35,510 bases of DNA from Methyloversatilis universalis (GTDB lineage Bacteria; Pseudomonadota; Gammaproteobacteria; Methylococcales; Methylococcaceae), in assembly GCA_020723665.1 (NCBI GenBank), contig DYIL01000035.1, positions 1 through 35,510 on the forward strand. The letters run 5' to 3'. The notes under the pieces are model-generated. The model was given only the letters and a program-made list of their open reading frames with translations, had not been told where the DNA came from and searched no databases. The position numbers were made by a program, and so were the translations under genes. This document shows, piece after piece, positions 1-7,499 of the stretch (within the stretch, counting starts at the first letter, position 1; every line of letters begins with the position of its first letter).

Positions 1-90
1 CGTTGGGAGCCGCAAGCGGCGCTTACCCGTGCACCCGTTCGCCGGGAGCGAACGGCCTATCGGGATAAGCTCTTATTCAGAGCTTCCTTA
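1..90. repeat. Right part of an interspersed inverted-terminal repeat element (cut by window edge)
   Basis: The stretch matches the interior and right end of the elements at 29512-29744 and 35264-35510: the same GGGAGCCGCAAGCGGCGCTT block, the same CGTTCGC...GCGAACG hairpin, then TTATTCAGAGCTTCCTTA. The final TTA (88-90) is the stop codon, read on the minus strand, of the adjoining outer-membrane protein gene. The left end lies outside the window. Confidence 0.8.
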
Positions 91-1527
91 AAACGAATAC
101 CGAAACTCTGCGTATACCCTGTCTTTGGCACCGAACTGCCCGAACAGCCCGGTAGGTGGACCACCGAAAACATCGGCACCGACGACCATTCGCCAGTTTC
201 TTTGAAACTCCCACGTCACCTTGGCCTGCACATTCCAATCGGATCGATTCAAGCTGTGTATCAGAAGCAGCTCGGGTTCCACTTTCGGGTGGAAATACCG
301 CGTGCTGACCAAAGCGGAAACGCCGCTCTCCAACTCCTCCGGGATCATGTCACGATCATGGTGACTGAACCAGCGTTGAAAAAACTGCAAATTCAGGCGC
401 GTGTCGTCCAAAAAGCTGAAATCGAGTCCGAGGACGTAATCGAGAAAATCCTGAGACACCAATCCGTCGGAATCGGTAAGCCGGGTCACCGAAAATGGTT
501 GATCCACGGTGTAGATGGCCTCGCCTTTCAACACAAAAGGGCCGAAGTCTTTCGCGAGCGTACTGCCAACCTGGTGAATCCTCTTATGTAGAGACTCGTA
601 GCGAACAGTCGGCACGGGGGCCAGCACCACATTTCGCGCAAAGGCGGGGCTGAGATCCAGACCGCTATAATAAAACACCGAAGCGTCCCATCCTGCATAA
701 AGATAAGAGAGCCTCAGACCGTAAGCGGTGTTTTCAAGGGTATTGTTGGGGCGTTGATCGTTCTTTATGACCGTGGTGAAGCCCGGAACCGGCTCTGGAT
801 TGAAAGGAAAAAACTCGGAGCCGACTTTGCCGATATCGTTGTAAGTCATATAAGGGATCCAGATCGCTTCGCCGTGAAATCCTCCTTTAAAGTACTCGGT
901 CCGTATGGCCCACTGGGGAATACGCAGCAAATCGAAATCCGGAAGCACGAATTGGCGCAAATCCTTGGCGGACACGACATCGGCGAAAAACAGCCCCACC
1001 ATTTCACCCCAGATGATATGCTGACGTCCGACGCGGAAATCCCAGTCCCCGGCAGAATAATCCAAATAAGTTTCGCGAATCATCGGCTCGAAACGCTGAT
1101 CGTGACGCACCGACTCGGGATAAAAATCGGTCAAGTCGTAAATCGCGTCGTACATGAACCGACCAGTCACTTTCCACTTCAGGCGGTCATTCCAGCGACC
1201 GTGAATTCCCACCTCCAGCAAATTACGAAATTTCGACCAATGATCGGGCGACGCGTAAGTGTACGCGAGCTCACTTTGAAAAAAACCGTGCAAATCCGGC
1301 CAACGAAACGGACGTTCCTTTTCAACCGTCTTCGGCTCAAGCTCAAACAACTCATCAACTGATGCCGGTTCATTGTCGTTCGCTTTTTCAGCTTTTAGAT
1401 CGAAGAGCTCATCCACGGATGACGGGGCTTCATTCTCCACATCGGCCGCAACGGAGTCTCTCACGTTGCAAAGCCAAAAAGCCAAGATGCCGCAAAGACA
1501 GAGACGAGATGAAAGCGGGTAGTGCAC
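88..1527 (-). CDS. DUF1302-like outer-membrane beta-barrel protein
   Basis: About 479 residues from a GTG start at 1527, chosen because GGAG lies about 9 nt upstream and a signal peptide follows at once (hydrophobic residues about 8-20, then SVAAD). A TTG at 1575 would overlap the ATPase gene by 11 nt and is the alternative. The N-terminal linker carries a duplicated SVDELF(D/E)L acidic motif. The rest has alternating aromatic strands typical of a barrel and ends in Phe, the usual outer-membrane assembly signal. The motif VGRQHIIWGE and the overall pattern resemble DUF1302 proteins, a family often found beside envelope lipid or lipoprotein transport genes. It lies directly behind the LolD-like ATPase gene, probably in one operon. 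I infer an outer-membrane role in that transport system; the cargo is unknown. The stop codon is supplied by a repeat element. Confidence 0.72.
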   Translation of the reverse strand: MHYPLSSRLCLCGILAFWLCNVRDSVAADVENEAPSSVDELFDLKAEKANDNEPASVDELFELEPKTVEKERPFRWPDLHGFFQSELAYTYASPDHWSKFRNLLEVGIHGRWNDRLKWKVTGRFMYDAIYDLTDFYPESVRHDQRFEPMIRETYLDYSAGDWDFRVGRQHIIWGEMVGLFFADVVSAKDLRQFVLPDFDLLRIPQWAIRTEYFKGGFHGEAIWIPYMTYNDIGKVGSEFFPFNPEPVPGFTTVIKNDQRPNNTLENTAYGLRLSYLYAGWDASVFYYSGLDLSPAFARNVVLAPVPTVRYESLHKRIHQVGSTLAKDFGPFVLKGEAIYTVDQPFSVTRLTDSDGLVSQDFLDYVLGLDFSFLDDTRLNLQFFQRWFSHHDRDMIPEELESGVSALVSTRYFHPKVEPELLLIHSLNRSDWNVQAKVTWEFQRNWRMVVGADVFGGPPTGLFGQFGAKDRVYAEFRYSF

Positions 1528-1564
1528 GAAGGAATTCTCCAAACCGGGAAAAAGGCCTGTTTGT

Positions 1565-2242
1565 TTATGGAACAAGTATTCGCCCGTCGCTGATTCTGAC
1601 GACCCTGTCCGCCATGTCCATGACTCGCTGGTCGTGAGTCGAAAAAATGAAGGTCGTTTTTTCGTCCCGGTTGAGTTGCTTCATCAACTGCAAGATACCT
1701 TCACCCGTCTTGGAATCAAGGTTGGCCGTTGGCTCGTCCGCCAGCACGATGGCCGGATGCCCAGCCAGAGCTCGTGCGATCGCGACCCGCTGGCGCTGTC
1801 CACCGCTAAGCTCCGAAGGCTTGTGCTTAGCGAAATCGGCAAGCCCCACCAAGACCAGGTAACGGGCCACGCGCCGGCGCCGCTCCTTGGGCGGGATATC
1901 CTTTCTATACAAGAGTGGATATTCGACGTTCTCCCATGCGGAAAGGACCGGCAGTAAATTGAAGGTCTGAAAGATGAAACCGAGGGTTCGAGCCCGGAGA
2001 TCGGCCAATTGATTAGGCGTTTTCTTGCTCACCTCTTCATCGCCGATGTAAATTTCTCCCCGCGTCGGCGTATCGATACAACCGATGAGGTTCAGCAAGG
2101 TCGATTTTCCGCTCCCGGACGGGCCGGCTATCGCCATGAACTCGCCTTCCCCGACCTCCATGGAGACGTCCCTGAGAGCTTTGACCGTCTGTTTTCCTAA
2201 CTTATACTCCTTCGAAACGTGCTCTACGCGAACCTTGGTCAT
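1565..2242 (-). CDS. LolD/MacB-type ABC transporter ATP-binding protein
   Basis: About 225 residues from ATG 2242 (MTKVRVEH); an upstream in-frame start at 2269 adds nine residues unlike the family. It has Walker A GPSGSGKS (40-47), Q-loop FQTFNLLP, signature LSGGQRQR, Walker B VLADEPTANLD and the switch His in STHDQRV. Length and motifs fit the LolD/FtsE/MacB class, which powers FtsX-type permeases that do mechanical work on periplasmic substrates instead of pumping small solutes through a channel. It should energise the two permeases at 3332-5859, though it is separated from them by the plus-strand LolA-like gene. The outer-membrane protein gene follows on the same strand. A structured repeat (2280-2435) lies directly upstream. 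Confidence 0.88.
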   Translation of the reverse strand: MTKVRVEHVSKEYKLGKQTVKALRDVSMEVGEGEFMAIAGPSGSGKSTLLNLIGCIDTPTRGEIYIGDEEVSKKTPNQLADLRARTLGFIFQTFNLLPVLSAWENVEYPLLYRKDIPPKERRRRVARYLVLVGLADFAKHKPSELSGGQRQRVAIARALAGHPAIVLADEPTANLDSKTGEGILQLMKQLNRDEKTTFIFSTHDQRVMDMADRVVRISDGRILVP

Positions 2243-2279
2243 ATCACCCGTGTTAGCCTGTATACACAATTACCTTACT

Positions 2280-2435
2280 ATAGAGCACCTCGAAAAACTT
2301 CGAGGTGCTCGTACGGAGCAGGGATGCCTCGTCGTTTTCAGCCACGCAAGTGGTCGAAAACGTAAGCCATAGCCCAAACGCGGTTTGGGCTTGGTGAAGA
2401 GAAAAATCTGCGGGAAGGCGCTTTTTTTAGGCCCC
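2280..2435. repeat. 156-nt structured direct repeat, copy 1
   Basis: Same length and orientation as 5996-6151, with 72 of the first 80 columns identical by eye. It contains a perfect 12-bp hairpin (GAGCACCTCGAA / TTCGAGGTGCTC), a second weaker one, a TTTTC-CCAC / GTGG-GAAAA hairpin with a GCAA loop, and a perfect AGCCCAAAC / GTTTGGGCT hairpin. It fills the gap between the ATPase start (2242, minus) and the LolA-like start (2502, plus). It may be an RNA leader, a small RNA or a miniature mobile element. Confidence 0.85.
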
Positions 2436-2501
2436 CTATTTATTCTCACTCAGACAGCCTTTGGCAAAAGATAGGCGATTTTGGTATCTCGACGAAAGCA
2501 T

Positions 2502-3284
2502 ATGAAAACCGCTATGGCACGATACCTTATATTAAAATCCAAAATTCTAGCCACAACATTTCTATTACTATCGAACATCACATCGTCGGATGACCTTCGA
2601 GCCGAGGATGCGCTCGATCCCGTTCAGATCGTAGCGAAGGCAGACCGCATCCGTTTCCCACAAGAAGGTTTTAAAGTAGATATTACCATCACCACTACCA
2701 ATCCGGACCGCGATCCGGAAGTACGAGAATACCGCGTGCTATCAAAAGGGAACGAGAATACGATTGTCCTGACGACTGCCCCTGCGTCCGAGCGCGGACA
2801 GATGATGCTCATGAGGGGACGTGATTTTTGGGTCTTTATGCCTTCGGTATCACAACCAATCCGTTTGCCATTATCACAGAAACTTACCGGCCAAGTCGCC
2901 AACGGCGATTTGGCCAGAGCCAATTTCTCGGGCGACTATACTCCCCATTTGCTGCGCATCGAAGATGTCGACGGTAAACCGGCTTACATATTAGAGCTGA
3001 TCGCAGTAGATAGAGGAGTTACTTATCCCCGGGTACTGTACTGGGTCGACAAAGTTACCAATCGCCCGCTCAAAGCCGAATTCTATAGCCTCTCAAATCG
3101 ACTATTCAAAACTTGCCGTTTCGAAAGATATCAAATGATGGCTGGCGAAATTCGCCCCACTCAGCTTGTCATGGAAGATGCACTTAAGAAAGGCGAACGC
3201 TCGGTGCTCGATTATAAAAACCTTGAAATTCGCAACCTACCGGACAAGATTTTCACCAAGGACTACCTGAAGAAACTCGAATAA
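2502..3284 (+). CDS. LolA-like outer-membrane lipoprotein-sorting family protein
   Basis: 260 residues from ATG 2502. An in-frame TTG at 2481 is possible but less likely. A cleavable signal peptide is apparent (basic start, hydrophobic residues about 13-24). The mature part resembles the LolA-like family annotated as outer membrane lipoprotein-sorting protein: AKADRIRFP near the start, RGRDFWVFMPSVSQPIRLPL in the middle, YWVDKVTNRPLKAEFYS, and a C-terminal part ending TKDYLKKLE. Relatives form an open hydrophobic half-barrel that carries acyl chains across the periplasm. It lies between the ATPase and permease genes on the opposite strand, which suggests it is the periplasmic carrier for that ABC system. 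The gene looks more A/T-rich than the rest of the window. The specific cargo is not identifiable. Confidence 0.8.
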   Translation: MKTAMARYLILKSKILATTFLLLSNITSSDDLRAEDALDPVQIVAKADRIRFPQEGFKVDITITTTNPDRDPEVREYRVLSKGNENTIVLTTAPASERGQMMLMRGRDFWVFMPSVSQPIRLPLSQKLTGQVANGDLARANFSGDYTPHLLRIEDVDGKPAYILELIAVDRGVTYPRVLYWVDKVTNRPLKAEFYSLSNRLFKTCRFERYQMMAGEIRPTQLVMEDALKKGERSVLDYKNLEIRNLPDKIFTKDYLKKLE

Positions 3285-3331
3285 AACAGCAGCATTACTA
3301 AGATAGCGCAGAGACTATCGGAGATTACGTT

Positions 3332-4543
3332 TTATATGCTGCTTCGCAACGCATCGACTACTGGCAGGCGCGATACGCGCCAAGCGGGCAGGAGAGCAGC
3401 CAACAGCGTTCCCAACAAGCCGACTATCAACCCTGTGACAATAACCAACACGGTAACTTGCACATGGGCCGTATAACCCATGTCCGAATTCGGCGGCGGC
3501 GGCATCGGAATACCTATGCTGGACACCATCCAGGCCAGTCCCACACCCAACGCCACTCCGATCACCGCACCCAGCAATCCCAACAGGCTGAACTCGAGCA
3601 CTACTAGCCGAAAAATATGTCCTCGCTTATTCCCCAAAGCCATAAGCGTACCGAATTCTCCTGTACGCTCATAAATCGCCATGTTCACGCTATTAGCGAC
3701 GCTCAATATCACCATTATCAATATGATGACCTGCAAAACCCCGAACTGCCGGCGGTACAAATCCACCGTCTTTTGATAGAAATCGGCCAGCTCATACCAT
3801 GGCTTAATCTCATACTGCTCCCTGGGTAGCTCGGCCCGCAACCGATCGACCACCTTTTCGGTCGCCGCGGTATCGTGCAAGGCAAATACCAGGGCATGTA
3901 CGGCCGGCGTGCCCAATAAGTCCTGCGCCGCCCCCAAGGAAATACGCACCGATCGGTCATCAAAATCCTTGAAAAAGGTCTGAAAAACGCCAGCAACGGT
4001 AAATTCCAGAGTATTGATAGCCCCACCCGGCGTGTTCACCAGTAAGGTCAACAAATCACCCTGTTTTACCTTCAAAGCCCGCGCTACTCCTTTGCCGATC
4101 AAGATTTCGAAGGGATTATCAGCCTTCAAATTCCGCCCTTCGATAAGGGTCATCCGACTGCCGACCCATCCTTCTTTATCTACTTCCACCCCTTCGCCGA
4201 TAACGGGATAATCCGAGCGACCATTGTTGGCAAGCCCTGAAAAGCTTACGCGCTTCATCACCTGACTGACTTCAGGCCAACCCTGTAGGCGCTGTATCAA
4301 CGGATCGGGATATTCCAGCAAATAAGCGAAGGGATCACGCCGGCCAACCGTCGAATAACCTTCACGATAAATTTGTAAATGGCCGATCTGTGAATGAATA
4401 GTGAACTCCCGCAATTGAACGAAGATATCTTCGACAAAACCACCGGAAAGCGTAATACCGACGACACCCATCACAATTGCGGCCAATGTCAATAATGTCC
4501 GTCGAATTTGGCGAATAAGATTTCTGAAAGCAAGCACCAGCAT
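3332..4543 (-). CDS. LolC/LolE-like FtsX-family ABC permease (second of pair)
   Basis: 403 residues. One membrane segment lies near the N-terminus (about 15-37), followed by a MacB-type periplasmic domain (IGHLQIYREGY near its start), then three membrane segments between about 270 and 395, ending in VVDALRSSI. This is the FtsX/MacB topology. The loop GIPMPPPP before the last membrane segments also occurs in the paralogue at 4567-5859. It starts 23 nt after that gene, so the two are almost certainly co-transcribed and form a heterodimer like LolC-LolE. The likely ATPase is at 1565-2242. The role is inferred: extraction of a lipid or lipoprotein from the inner membrane and handover to the LolA-like protein. 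Close family members are often annotated simply as ABC transporter permease. Confidence 0.85.
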   Translation of the reverse strand: MLVLAFRNLIRQIRRTLLTLAAIVMGVVGITLSGGFVEDIFVQLREFTIHSQIGHLQIYREGYSTVGRRDPFAYLLEYPDPLIQRLQGWPEVSQVMKRVSFSGLANNGRSDYPVIGEGVEVDKEGWVGSRMTLIEGRNLKADNPFEILIGKGVARALKVKQGDLLTLLVNTPGGAINTLEFTVAGVFQTFFKDFDDRSVRISLGAAQDLLGTPAVHALVFALHDTAATEKVVDRLRAELPREQYEIKPWYELADFYQKTVDLYRRQFGVLQVIILIMVILSVANSVNMAIYERTGEFGTLMALGNKRGHIFRLVVLEFSLLGLLGAVIGVALGVGLAWMVSSIGIPMPPPPNSDMGYTAHVQVTVLVIVTGLIVGLLGTLLAALLPAWRVSRLPVVDALRSSI

Positions 4544-4566
4544 GAATTACAAGTCCTGCCCTCTCA

Positions 4567-5859
4567 TCAACGAGATGTTCGCAATGCATTCACGATAACC
4601 AGGCGAGATGCTTTATGTGCCGCATAGAGGCCGGCACATGCCGCGGTCACCAGAGAAGTAATGGCGGCGCTGGACGCCAAGGTCGGGCTTAACATAATTT
4701 CCCCTACGAACCCCACCCCCATACCCGGCGGTGGCGGCATTGGAATTCCAATGGTCGAGACGATATGCGCGAGCACAAAACCGATCATCAAACCCACAAC
4801 CACTCCGCCAATCCCCATCAACAGCCCCTCAAACAGGAATATCCGCAGAATACTATTGCGCCTAATGCCAATCGCCATCAAAGTTCCGATTTCACTGGTG
4901 CGATCCAGTACGCTCATTACCAAGACATTGGAAATGCTGAGCATAACCAATAAGCTGACGATAATGCGTATGACATCCACCTGATGAGAAAACAATACGA
5001 CAGTTTTATTATAAAAATCGGCTAAATCGTACCACGGTACCGCCTGAAGATTCTGCCCGACGGATTTCAGCCTTTCCTGTATATGAGCCAGCGTCGGACG
5101 GGTTAACTCGGTTTCTGTTAAAGTCAGTATCCACTCATGAACGCCGTCGATTCGCAATAGTTCCTGTGCCAGCTTAATGTGGGTTCTTATCGCCAAATCA
5201 TCGTACTGCTTGGTCGCTGTATAGAATATTCCATTAACTTTGACTTCGACGGCATTCAGTCCGCCGGAAGCCGTATTGGCCATAAGGACTACGGTATCTC
5301 CGGGCTTTACCCCCAAATTTGCCGCCAACCCCGAACCGATGATAATGCCGCGACTTTCCTCGGGCGAAAGCCCCTTTCCAGCCCTGAGACGTACGGTAAT
5401 GAGTTTTTTTAGATCTTTCGCTTGCTGCGTTTCGCCTCCAACCTTTGCTGCAGCGGGATTTTGCGATGCCTCAGGTTCGGGCTTGGGCTCGACGCCATCC
5501 CCCTGGAACGACACGGTCGTTTCTCCAAAACTGACCAAACCATTGAATTTCAATCTCGGTTCCAATTCGGAGATTGCCGGCATCCTTTGTATTTCGTCGA
5601 TGATGGCTGCTTCCTTGGGCAACAGGTATTCGAATGGGCGCGCCTGCCCGTCTTCATGATAGCCGGAGCGAACGATTTGAATATGGCCAAGCTGGCCCCG
5701 GATATAGGATTCCCGCATAGCCCAGAATATCCAATCGATAAATCCTCCGACAAACAACTGAGCGATCACTCCGAAAACAACGGCAAATAAAGCCAAGACC
5801 GTCCGCCGCCTATCGCCGATGAGATTTCGAAATGAAAGAACAAACTCGCCTTTCAACAT
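4567..5859 (-). CDS. LolC/LolE-like FtsX-family ABC permease (first of pair)
   Basis: 430 residues from ATG 5859 (MLKGEFVLSFRNL). The reading frame stays open upstream to 6210, but that extension is low-complexity, unlike the family and runs through a structured repeat, so it is rejected. It is paralogous to the next gene: same FRNLI...RRT start, GQLGHIQIVRSGYH, LADFYNKTV, GIPMPPPPG and the last three membrane segments. It differs by an extra Pro/Glu/Ala-rich linker in the periplasmic domain (about residues 120-150). It is first in its operon. A 156-nt structured repeat lies 137 nt upstream, and the terminator of the PEP-CTERM gene lies just beyond that, so it must have its own promoter in 5860-6158. 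Confidence 0.85.
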   Translation of the reverse strand: MLKGEFVLSFRNLIGDRRRTVLALFAVVFGVIAQLFVGGFIDWIFWAMRESYIRGQLGHIQIVRSGYHEDGQARPFEYLLPKEAAIIDEIQRMPAISELEPRLKFNGLVSFGETTVSFQGDGVEPKPEPEASQNPAAAKVGGETQQAKDLKKLITVRLRAGKGLSPEESRGIIIGSGLAANLGVKPGDTVVLMANTASGGLNAVEVKVNGIFYTATKQYDDLAIRTHIKLAQELLRIDGVHEWILTLTETELTRPTLAHIQERLKSVGQNLQAVPWYDLADFYNKTVVLFSHQVDVIRIIVSLLVMLSISNVLVMSVLDRTSEIGTLMAIGIRRNSILRIFLFEGLLMGIGGVVVGLMIGFVLAHIVSTIGIPMPPPPGMGVGFVGEIMLSPTLASSAAITSLVTAACAGLYAAHKASRLVIVNALRTSR

Positions 5860-5995
5860 CCTAGCCTCGAGCGCGAACAATACATCACAAATCGCCCCTC
5901 GTACTTCATCTTGGGTCAATTTTAGTGGGCTCGAGATAAACCTGCACGATCGCAGTAACGGACTCGGGGAACAAGGAAAGACCGCGGCATGAACG

Positions 5996-6151
5996 ATAGA
6001 GCGCCTCGAAAACCTTCGAGGTACTCGTACGGGGCGGGGATGCCCCGTCGTTTTCAGCCACGTAAGTGGTTGAAAACGTGAGACAAGCTCAAACCGCGTT
6101 TGGGTCTGGCGAGGAGAAAAACCGCCGGGACGACGGTTTTTCGAGGGCCCC
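5996..6151. repeat. 156-nt structured direct repeat, copy 2
   Basis: Same length and orientation as 2280-2435. The hairpin series is retained: a CCTCGAA / TTCGAGG stem, a perfect CGGGGC / GCCCCG stem, a TTTTCAGCCAC / GTGGTTGAAAA stem with a GTAA loop, a CAAAC / GTTTG core stem, and a terminal AAAAACCG / CGGTTTTT stem that is stronger here than in copy 1. Confidence 0.85.
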
Positions 6152-6158
6152 GAAAGAC

Positions 6159-6187
6159 AAAAAAGAGGAGGGAAAGCCCCTCCTCTT
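6159..6187 (-). terminator. Rho-independent terminator of the PEP-CTERM gene
   Basis: Read on the minus strand, a 9-bp G/C-rich stem (AGAGGAGGG paired with CCCTCCTCT) is followed directly by a run of T (6159-6164 as A on the plus strand). It begins 24 nt after the stop codon at 6211. Confidence 0.9.
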
Positions 6188-6210
6188 GGAAAGCGATGCC
6201 CGGTGGGCAA

Positions 6211-7158
6211 TTACACTAGGCTTTGACGCGCCCTTACGCGGCTTGCCCCCAACCCGAGCAGGCCGATCCCGAGGATGGACAACGTGGCCGGCTCCGGTAC
6301 GCGAGCCGCATCCGCGTTGGTCTGGATACGGGCGGAGAGCTGGTAGAGAGTACCTGCCTCCAGGATTGGGGTCGTGCTGGAGAAGGATTTAGGACCTCCG
6401 GTATTCTTGGTGAGCTCGACGTCGATCGGCAGCGGTGCATTCAGGCTCAGGGTCTTCACGCCGCCGCCGAACAGGTCTGGAGCGAACGTCCACACCTGGT
6501 CCTGGGTGGACACATTTGTAATGGTGAAATCCATCTGGTAGCTGGCCGTGGCGAACGCCGGGAAGGTTTCCGTTGGAAATGCCTGGACCGCGGCCTGGAG
6601 GTAGGCGTCCACCTTGAACTCGAAAGTGATGCCCGTGGCCTGCGTCAAACTGAATGTGAAGCTCGAGTTCAGGTTGTTGTTGGAATTGGCCGAACCGTCG
6701 ACGTCGCCGGTATCAAGTCCCACATAGGAACCGTTGGCCACCGTCGCGGGACTCCCAAAACCCGAAAGACCGGTGATCGGAGCGCCGGCCTCCTGCTGGT
6801 CCGCGGCAGAGTAGTTTCCGGTCGCAGGCGGCGCGAAAAGCTTCGGGAATGTATTGTCCGGCACGATCGGATTACAGGCGGCCCCTACGCAGATCGGCGC
6901 GAAATCGATCGGCGTACTAGCACTAGCACTACTATTGGAAACAGTTGCAAAACCGGTGAGAGCGACAGACTGATCGGCGCTGTTGGTGAAGGTCAGGAAG
7001 GAGAAATCGCTCGCGTCCAGTTGATTACCGTTGCTGCCTTTGATGACGAAATCGGTCATCTTGACCATCGAACTAGCCATCACATAGGCCTGGGCCGGAG
7101 CTGCCGCTAACGCGAGCGCGCCGGCCGCGGCGAGTGGCAGAAGTTTTGTTCTAAACAT
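6211..7158 (-). CDS. PEP-CTERM sorting domain-containing exported protein
   Basis: 315 residues. The signal peptide is residues 1-25 (hydrophobic Ala/Leu core, APAQA cleavage). The C-terminus has the full PEP-CTERM tripartite signal: VPEP at 287-290, a short Gly/Leu membrane helix, and a basic RVRAR tail. Exosortase and its partners recognise this signal and move such proteins to the outer surface or exopolysaccharide matrix. The middle region (about 30-280) is a beta-rich, Ser/Thr/Asn-rich domain with no recognised catalytic motif. It is clearly homologous to the N-terminus of the large protein at 8508-11927, sharing GSA.SN.NLN, FP.F.TA.YQ, LNAPLP and LYQLS.R...NADA.R. AGGAG precedes the start by about 8 nt. 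A sigma-54-like site lies at 7247-7262. Confidence 0.9.
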   Translation of the reverse strand: MFRTKLLPLAAAGALALAAAPAQAYVMASSMVKMTDFVIKGSNGNQLDASDFSFLTFTNSADQSVALTGFATVSNSSASASTPIDFAPICVGAACNPIVPDNTFPKLFAPPATGNYSAADQQEAGAPITGLSGFGSPATVANGSYVGLDTGDVDGSANSNNNLNSSFTFSLTQATGITFEFKVDAYLQAAVQAFPTETFPAFATASYQMDFTITNVSTQDQVWTFAPDLFGGGVKTLSLNAPLPIDVELTKNTGGPKSFSSTTPILEAGTLYQLSARIQTNADAARVPEPATLSILGIGLLGLGASRVRARQSLV

Positions 7159-7499
7159 TGTCGACTCCTACAGATATCCAAATATCGTTGTTGACAGATG
7201 AAATTCGAGATAAAAAGCCCTTTGCACGCGGCTTCGCCTTATTTCATGCACGCCTCATGCCATCCAAACAAAATCCCATTAATATTAGTCGTTTATATTG
7301 CAAACACGATCCTCGAAAGAGTCGGCTATCCTGTGACTGTAAAATTTCCTGACAATGGGCCGTTCCGCAGCTATCACAAGCCATATGGCGCTCCGTCGAT
7401 CAGCGGCCTTTCCCTCGCCTGAGGAAACCGGCACTTGCTGGCGGGATCGGGCACTATGGGCTAGTATCCATGACGAGTCCAAAATAGAGGCGTTGTTCC
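7159..7499. other. Divergent promoter region between PEP-CTERM gene and methyltransferase
   Basis: No gene is supported in these 341 nt. The region carries the sigma-54-like site for the minus-strand PEP-CTERM gene (7247-7262) and must hold the methyltransferase promoter. No convincing sigma-70 hexamer pair was found for the latter. Confidence 0.5.
7247..7262 (-). promoter_or_regulatory. Putative sigma-54 (RpoN) -24/-12 promoter
   Basis: On the minus strand the sequence is TGGCAT-GAGGC-GTGCA, 9 of 11 consensus positions of TGGCAC-N5-TTGCW, with the essential GG and GC ten bases apart. It would give a leader of about 75-80 nt for the PEP-CTERM gene. RpoN with PrsK/PrsR is reported to drive PEP-CTERM genes in other bacteria. 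This is a by-eye match only. Confidence 0.5.

Larger units (their letters stand above)
5860..6210. other. Intergenic leader region of the permease operon
   Basis: No gene is supported in these 351 nt. They hold the second structured repeat (5996-6151) and the terminator of the upstream PEP-CTERM gene (6159-6187). The promoter of the permease operon should lie between 5860 and 5995 or inside the repeat; I could not identify convincing hexamers. Confidence 0.6.

Noticed and set aside
5860..6210. Upstream extension of the first permease gene to a 547-residue protein
   Set aside because: The extra 117 residues are unlike FtsX permeases, cross the structured repeat and the neighbouring terminator, and precede the conserved MLKGEFVLSFRNL start.
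6223..7110. Plus-strand open frame of 295 codons opposite the PEP-CTERM gene
   Set aside because: It is antisense to a gene with a clear signal peptide and sorting signal, and its own translation has no recognisable features.
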